7,908 bases of DNA from an uncultured Mucispirillum sp. (GTDB taxonomy: Bacteria > Chrysiogenota > Deferribacteres > Deferribacterales > Mucispirillaceae): contig CALADT010000001.1 in NCBI GenBank assembly GCA_937890655.1, positions 1-7,908 on the forward strand, in the 5' to 3' direction. Each line of letters opens with the position of its first letter. Position 1 is the stretch's first letter. The translations under genes and the position numbers were made by a program. Positions 6,616 to 7,908 of the stretch are shown here, piece by piece. Below the pieces are notes generated by a model that was not told where the DNA came from, searched no databases, and saw only the letters and a program-made list of their open reading frames with translations.

Positions 6616-7569
6616 TTATATATTTTCCTTGTTTTCAAATTGTTTTAATGCTTTTAATACTTCATCTTCTGCATTATGTAAATTTTTATATAATCTTTCA
6701 GGCATAATATGAACTTTATAATCCCACACAAGACCCCATATACCTAAAGTCAATAAATTAATTAAAAAATATGCTTTACTTTTTATATTATAATAATAAG
6801 GTTTATATTCTAGTGGCTCTTTTATAATATTTTCTTTTATTAAAACATTACTAATAAATGAATACATTTCACTTTCAATAGCTTGAATATCATCCCATGC
6901 TTTACTCATTTGTGATGCGTATAAGTAAAAAGCATATATACCATATATTGATGTTATTATAGCTACCACAAGAATTGTCGCCTGAACATATACTATTATG
7001 GTTAAAAATGCATCTACTATACTATGAAACAATTCTGGAACTAATATATATAGTAAAAAAGGTATAATCCATACCCATATTATTAAAAAAAACAGAATAC
7101 ATAGTAAATATATAAGCCTTAGGATACCATAATTTTCTTCATTTTTTTTATAAATTTCATAATAAAATTTAAAAAGCAACTTGTGTGCATTAAGTTCTAC
7201 ATTATTCATCTTATCTTTTATATAATCAGATATTAGCATAAAAAAATCATGTAAACTTTTATTGATAGCTCCATCATCCATATTATCTTCATCAATATTA
7301 CTATTTGCAGGAAGTAAGTTATTACATTTTATTGTCATATTATTATCTGCTTTTTCATTTAAATAGTTAATTATTAACGCAAAAAAATCATATTTTCTTT
7401 TACTGTATTCAACTACTCTGTCAATTCGCTTCTTAAAAATATAAAACCCATAAATACCACATGTTAATAATGTCAATAATATAAATAAAAACCAATTAGT
7501 TACTGGTTTGTCATATTCTTCACGCTTTTTAATATTTTCTTCTAACTTAAATAATGTATTATTTTCCAT
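6616..7569 (-). CDS. predicted multi-pass membrane protein of unknown function
   Basis: I do not recognise this 317-residue protein. It has hydrophobic, probably membrane-spanning, segments at about 25-46, 150-178, 186-217 and 264-285. Charged soluble stretches lie between them, including an acidic, Asn-rich patch at 88-102 and a highly charged C-terminus. The first and last segments resemble each other: WFLFILLTLLTCGIYGFYIFKK near the start and YFLINLLTLGIWGLVWDYK near the end. Both follow a Leu-rich, T-x-GI-(Y/W)-G, aromatic, Lys pattern reminiscent of DUF4234-type membrane domains. A looser version, TSIYGIYAFYLY, sits at 206-217. Residues 105-145 and 218-250 look helical and amphipathic. 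Starts at ATG 7569 with GGAG at 7583-7580. It is the first gene of the operon and abuts ribF, but nothing shows a functional link. Real gene: confident. Function: none assigned. Confidence 0.88.
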   Translation of the reverse strand: MENNTLFKLEENIKKREEYDKPVTNWFLFILLTLLTCGIYGFYIFKKRIDRVVEYSKRKYDFFALIINYLNEKADNNMTIKCNNLLPANSNIDEDNMDDGAINKSLHDFFMLISDYIKDKMNNVELNAHKLLFKFYYEIYKKNEENYGILRLIYLLCILFFLIIWVWIIPFLLYILVPELFHSIVDAFLTIIVYVQATILVVAIITSIYGIYAFYLYASQMSKAWDDIQAIESEMYSFISNVLIKENIIKEPLEYKPYYYNIKSKAYFLINLLTLGIWGLVWDYKVHIMPERLYKNLHNAEDEVLKALKQFENKENI

Positions 7570-7602
7570 ATTATTTATTCTCCATAATCATATAATTATT
7601 AC

Positions 7603-7632
7603 TAATCTTTTATACTATACATATTCACCGCA
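7603..7632 (-). promoter_or_regulatory. candidate operon promoter upstream of the membrane-protein gene
   Basis: Within about 60 bases upstream of the ATG at 7569 the minus strand reads TATAGTATAAAAG near 7615-7603, giving two overlapping -10-like boxes (TATAGT and TATAAA). No good -35 lies at 16-18 bases; only T-rich hexamers such as TTTATT are found there. The location fits the start of the six-gene operon, but the motif evidence is weak. Confidence 0.3.
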
Positions 7633-7739
7633 ATAAAAGAAATAATGAAATAGAGTATAATATTTTAGCAGGCAAATATATAAATATTATCATAGAACAT
7701 AGAAATAGCATAAAGTATGCGTTATTATTAATATTATAA

Positions 7740-7901
7740 TTAAAAGATGTATTTGATAATCAACTTTCAGAAAGTGAATTATCAACTGTTCCAAGTTTAA
7801 AAATGGGTGATTGTATTCTTTGCATAAATGGATTTGGAAACATATCATTTAACATTGATGTGTCAGAAGAAGAACTTGAACTATTTAAAGGTGGAGCATA
7901 G
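7740..7901 (+). pseudogene. C-terminal fragment of an unidentified protein, possibly a conjugation-type ATPase
   Basis: Fifty-three codons are open up to TAG at 7899-7901, with a TAA in the same frame just upstream (7737-7739). The peptide contains FDNQLSESELSTVP, then LKMGDCILCINGFGNISFNI, then DVSEEELELFKGGA. It has the feel of a conserved protein tail: an acidic helix, two short beta strands, an acidic helix and a Gly-rich end. The only in-frame ATG, at 7803, has no ribosome binding site and would leave 32 residues, so I read this as a gene that lost its front part. The pattern reminds me of C-termini of VirB4/DUF87-like conjugation ATPases, but this is from memory and is weak. It is the only plus-strand coding signal in the window and converges on nothing: it points away from the housekeeping operon. 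A small intact gene with an unusual start remains possible. Confidence 0.45.
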
Positions 7902-7906
7902 GAGGT
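7900..7906 (+). promoter_or_regulatory. strong ribosome binding site for a gene beyond the right edge
   Basis: AGGAGGT overlaps the last bases of the TAG stop at 7899-7901, and the window ends two bases later. This perfect Shine-Dalgarno sequence predicts a plus-strand gene starting within about ten bases outside the window, translationally coupled to the fragment before it. Confidence 0.6.
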
Positions 7907-7908
7907 TA

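Noticed and set aside
5647..6638. The shared MKTRKI start of rimO and of a TTG-extended ribF
   Set aside because: For ribF it arises only if a TTG inside the preceding gene is used. The ATG at 6614 is better placed, so the likeness is coincidental.
7596..7736. Open plus-strand stretch just before the right-edge fragment, in the same frame
   Set aside because: It has no start codon, an AT-driven Ile/Asn/Lys composition, and covers the probable promoter region of the minus-strand operon; a stop at 7737 separates it from the fragment.

Overview
This window looks like chromosomal DNA from an AT-rich bacterium (by eye about 30% GC). The gene set suggests a Gram-negative (diderm) cell. A lipoprotein with the lipobox LSAC and a BamD-like TPR repeat pattern implies an outer membrane with a BAM complex, and rimO and a bifunctional ribF are also present. 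The one tRNA gene has no encoded CCA. I cannot name the organism from sequence alone. A low-GC host-associated diderm such as a Deferribacterota (Mucispirillum-like) lineage would fit, but that is an inference.

Layout. Six genes lie head-to-tail on the minus strand from 7569 down to 1637: a predicted multi-pass membrane protein of unknown function, ribF, rimO, bamD, serS and a short RsmI-like methyltransferase. The junctions are 1 to 9 bases apart or overlap by one base, and each downstream gene has a Shine-Dalgarno sequence inside or beside the previous stop, so this reads as one operon. It combines flavin cofactor synthesis, ribosomal protein S12 modification, outer-membrane protein assembly, serine tRNA charging and a probable RNA or small-molecule methylation. 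A 213-base AT-rich gap (1424-1636) then separates it from a fabH-like ketoacyl synthase III gene, also minus strand, which probably has its own promoter. Next comes a tRNA-Asn(GTT) gene with a good promoter of its own. The far left (1-238) has a strong GC hairpin, two interleaved inverted repeats and possibly the first codons of a minus-strand gene cut by the window edge.

The far right (7740-7901) is different. A plus-strand reading frame without a credible start ends in a stop that overlaps a perfect AGGAGG for a gene beyond the edge. It looks like the C-terminal tail of a protein, possibly a conjugation-type ATPase, and may be a truncated remnant at the border of an accessory region.

Most of the window is ordinary housekeeping sequence. 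I found no CRISPR array, complete insertion sequence, toxin-antitoxin pair or clear new system. The items most worth a second look are the right-edge fragment, the membrane protein with similar hydrophobic motifs near both ends, the shortened RsmI-like protein, and the left-edge fragment beside the tRNA.
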